49,980 nt of DNA, taken from contig NZ_BMPI01000076.1 in the NCBI RefSeq assembly GCF_014647515.1, positions 1 to 49,980 on the forward strand. The letters are read 5' to 3'. The notes beneath the pieces are model-generated. The model worked only from the letters and a program-made list of their open reading frames with translations, was not told where the DNA came from and ran no database searches. This DNA comes from Dactylosporangium sucinum (GTDB lineage Bacteria; Actinomycetota; Actinomycetes; Mycobacteriales; Micromonosporaceae). This document shows, piece after piece, positions 49,660 through 49,980 of this stretch (positions are counted from its first letter, which is position 1; the number at the start of each line of letters is the position of its first letter). A program made the position numbers and the translations under genes.

Positions 49660-49980
49660 ATGACCAAGTACGTCTACGACTTCGCCGAGGGCGGCCGGGA
49701 GCTCAAGGACCTGCTCGGCGGCAAGGGCGGCAACCTCGCCGAGATGGTGAACCTGGGGTTGCCGGTGCCGCCGGGCTTCACGGTCACCACCGACGCGTGC
49801 CGGGCGTTCCTGCGCACCGGCGCCGAGCCGTACGGCCTCGCCGAGGAGGTCGCCCTGCACCTGGAGCGGCTGGAACGGCAGGCCGGCCGGCGGCTCGGCG
49901 ACCCCGCGGACCCGTTGCTGGTCTCGGTGCGGTCCGGGGCGAAGTTCTCGATGCCCGGCATGATGGAGACGGTGCTCAAC
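49660..49980 (+). CDS. ppdK: Pyruvate, phosphate dikinase, N-terminal part
   Basis: 107 codons up to the window end; the gene runs on. ATG 49660 follows GTGGAGGTGG. The start YVYDFAEGGRELKDLLGGKG, then LAEMVNLGLPVPPGFTVTTD and LLVSVRSGAKFSMPGMMETV, is diagnostic for PPDK and differs from PEP synthase. PPDK interconverts pyruvate, ATP and Pi with PEP, AMP and PPi. In the pyruvate-making direction it yields ATP with PPi, which suits energy-poor anoxic cells. It is divergent from pflB and shares its boxes. Confidence 0.93.
   Translation, partial: MTKYVYDFAEGGRELKDLLGGKGGNLAEMVNLGLPVPPGFTVTTDACRAFLRTGAEPYGLAEEVALHLERLERQAGRRLGDPADPLLVSVRSGAKFSMPGMMETVLN

Overview
The window is very GC-rich, with dense genes, frequent GTG starts and many 4-base ATGA/GTGA gene overlaps. 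Together with a Pmt-type protein mannosyltransferase, a DnaE1-type polymerase and GH38 alpha-mannosidase, this points to a chromosomal segment of a filamentous actinomycete. Micromonosporaceae or a relative is my guess; nothing here fixes the genus. No rRNA, tRNA, CRISPR array, IS element or phage gene was seen.

Left part (1-24 kb): the 3' end of a protein O-mannosyltransferase; a reverse-strand operon of a small membrane protein, an XRE regulator, a zinc-less alcohol/quinone dehydrogenase and a DUF4386 protein, all joined by 4-base overlaps; an orphan KdpD/GAF histidine kinase meeting tail to tail with a PAS hybrid kinase that is coupled to a GlxA-type AraC regulator; single metabolic and regulatory genes (SRPBCC, beta-hydroxyacid dehydrogenase, LacI, LysR) with a decayed 4-hydroxy-2-oxovalerate aldolase between them; a full-length DnaE coupled to a zinc-ribbon protein; a NarL-type two-component pair; and a large GH38 alpha-mannosidase coupled to a SurA-N-like protein.

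Middle (24-36 kb): a zinc alcohol dehydrogenase, a 48-residue ORF and an SDR around a long inverted repeat, then a complete-looking V/A-type ATPase. Eight subunit genes lie on the plus strand in the order G/H-like, I, K, F, E, A, B, D, nearly all overlapping. A probable subunit C gene is divergent to them.

Right part (34-50 kb): a stress and anaerobic-metabolism island. It holds four universal stress proteins, a CoA-binding protein, a CBS-BON protein, several small proteins, GAPDH, an atypical response regulator, pyruvate formate-lyase with its activase, and the start of pyruvate phosphate dikinase. A metal-handling block (CDF transporter, broken second CDF, two CrcB fluoride channels, a MerR-type promoter with a MerT-like cysteine-rich protein, YnfA) is embedded in it.

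The unifying signal is a recurrent 14-bp palindrome of the form GGGNC(C/G)TTCG(G/T)CCC, seen about a dozen times between 25.0 and 49.6 kb and almost always in front of these stress or fermentation genes. It resembles the DevR/DosR dormancy box of mycobacteria in GC-rich form. I infer a hypoxia/dormancy regulon. In it PflB/PflA, GAPDH, PPDK and the alcohol dehydrogenase would keep carbon and ATP (or PPi) metabolism running without respiration, the USPs and CBS protein would sense adenylate state, and the nearby V-ATPase (no clear box of its own) may manage membrane energisation. The regulator itself is not evident in the window.
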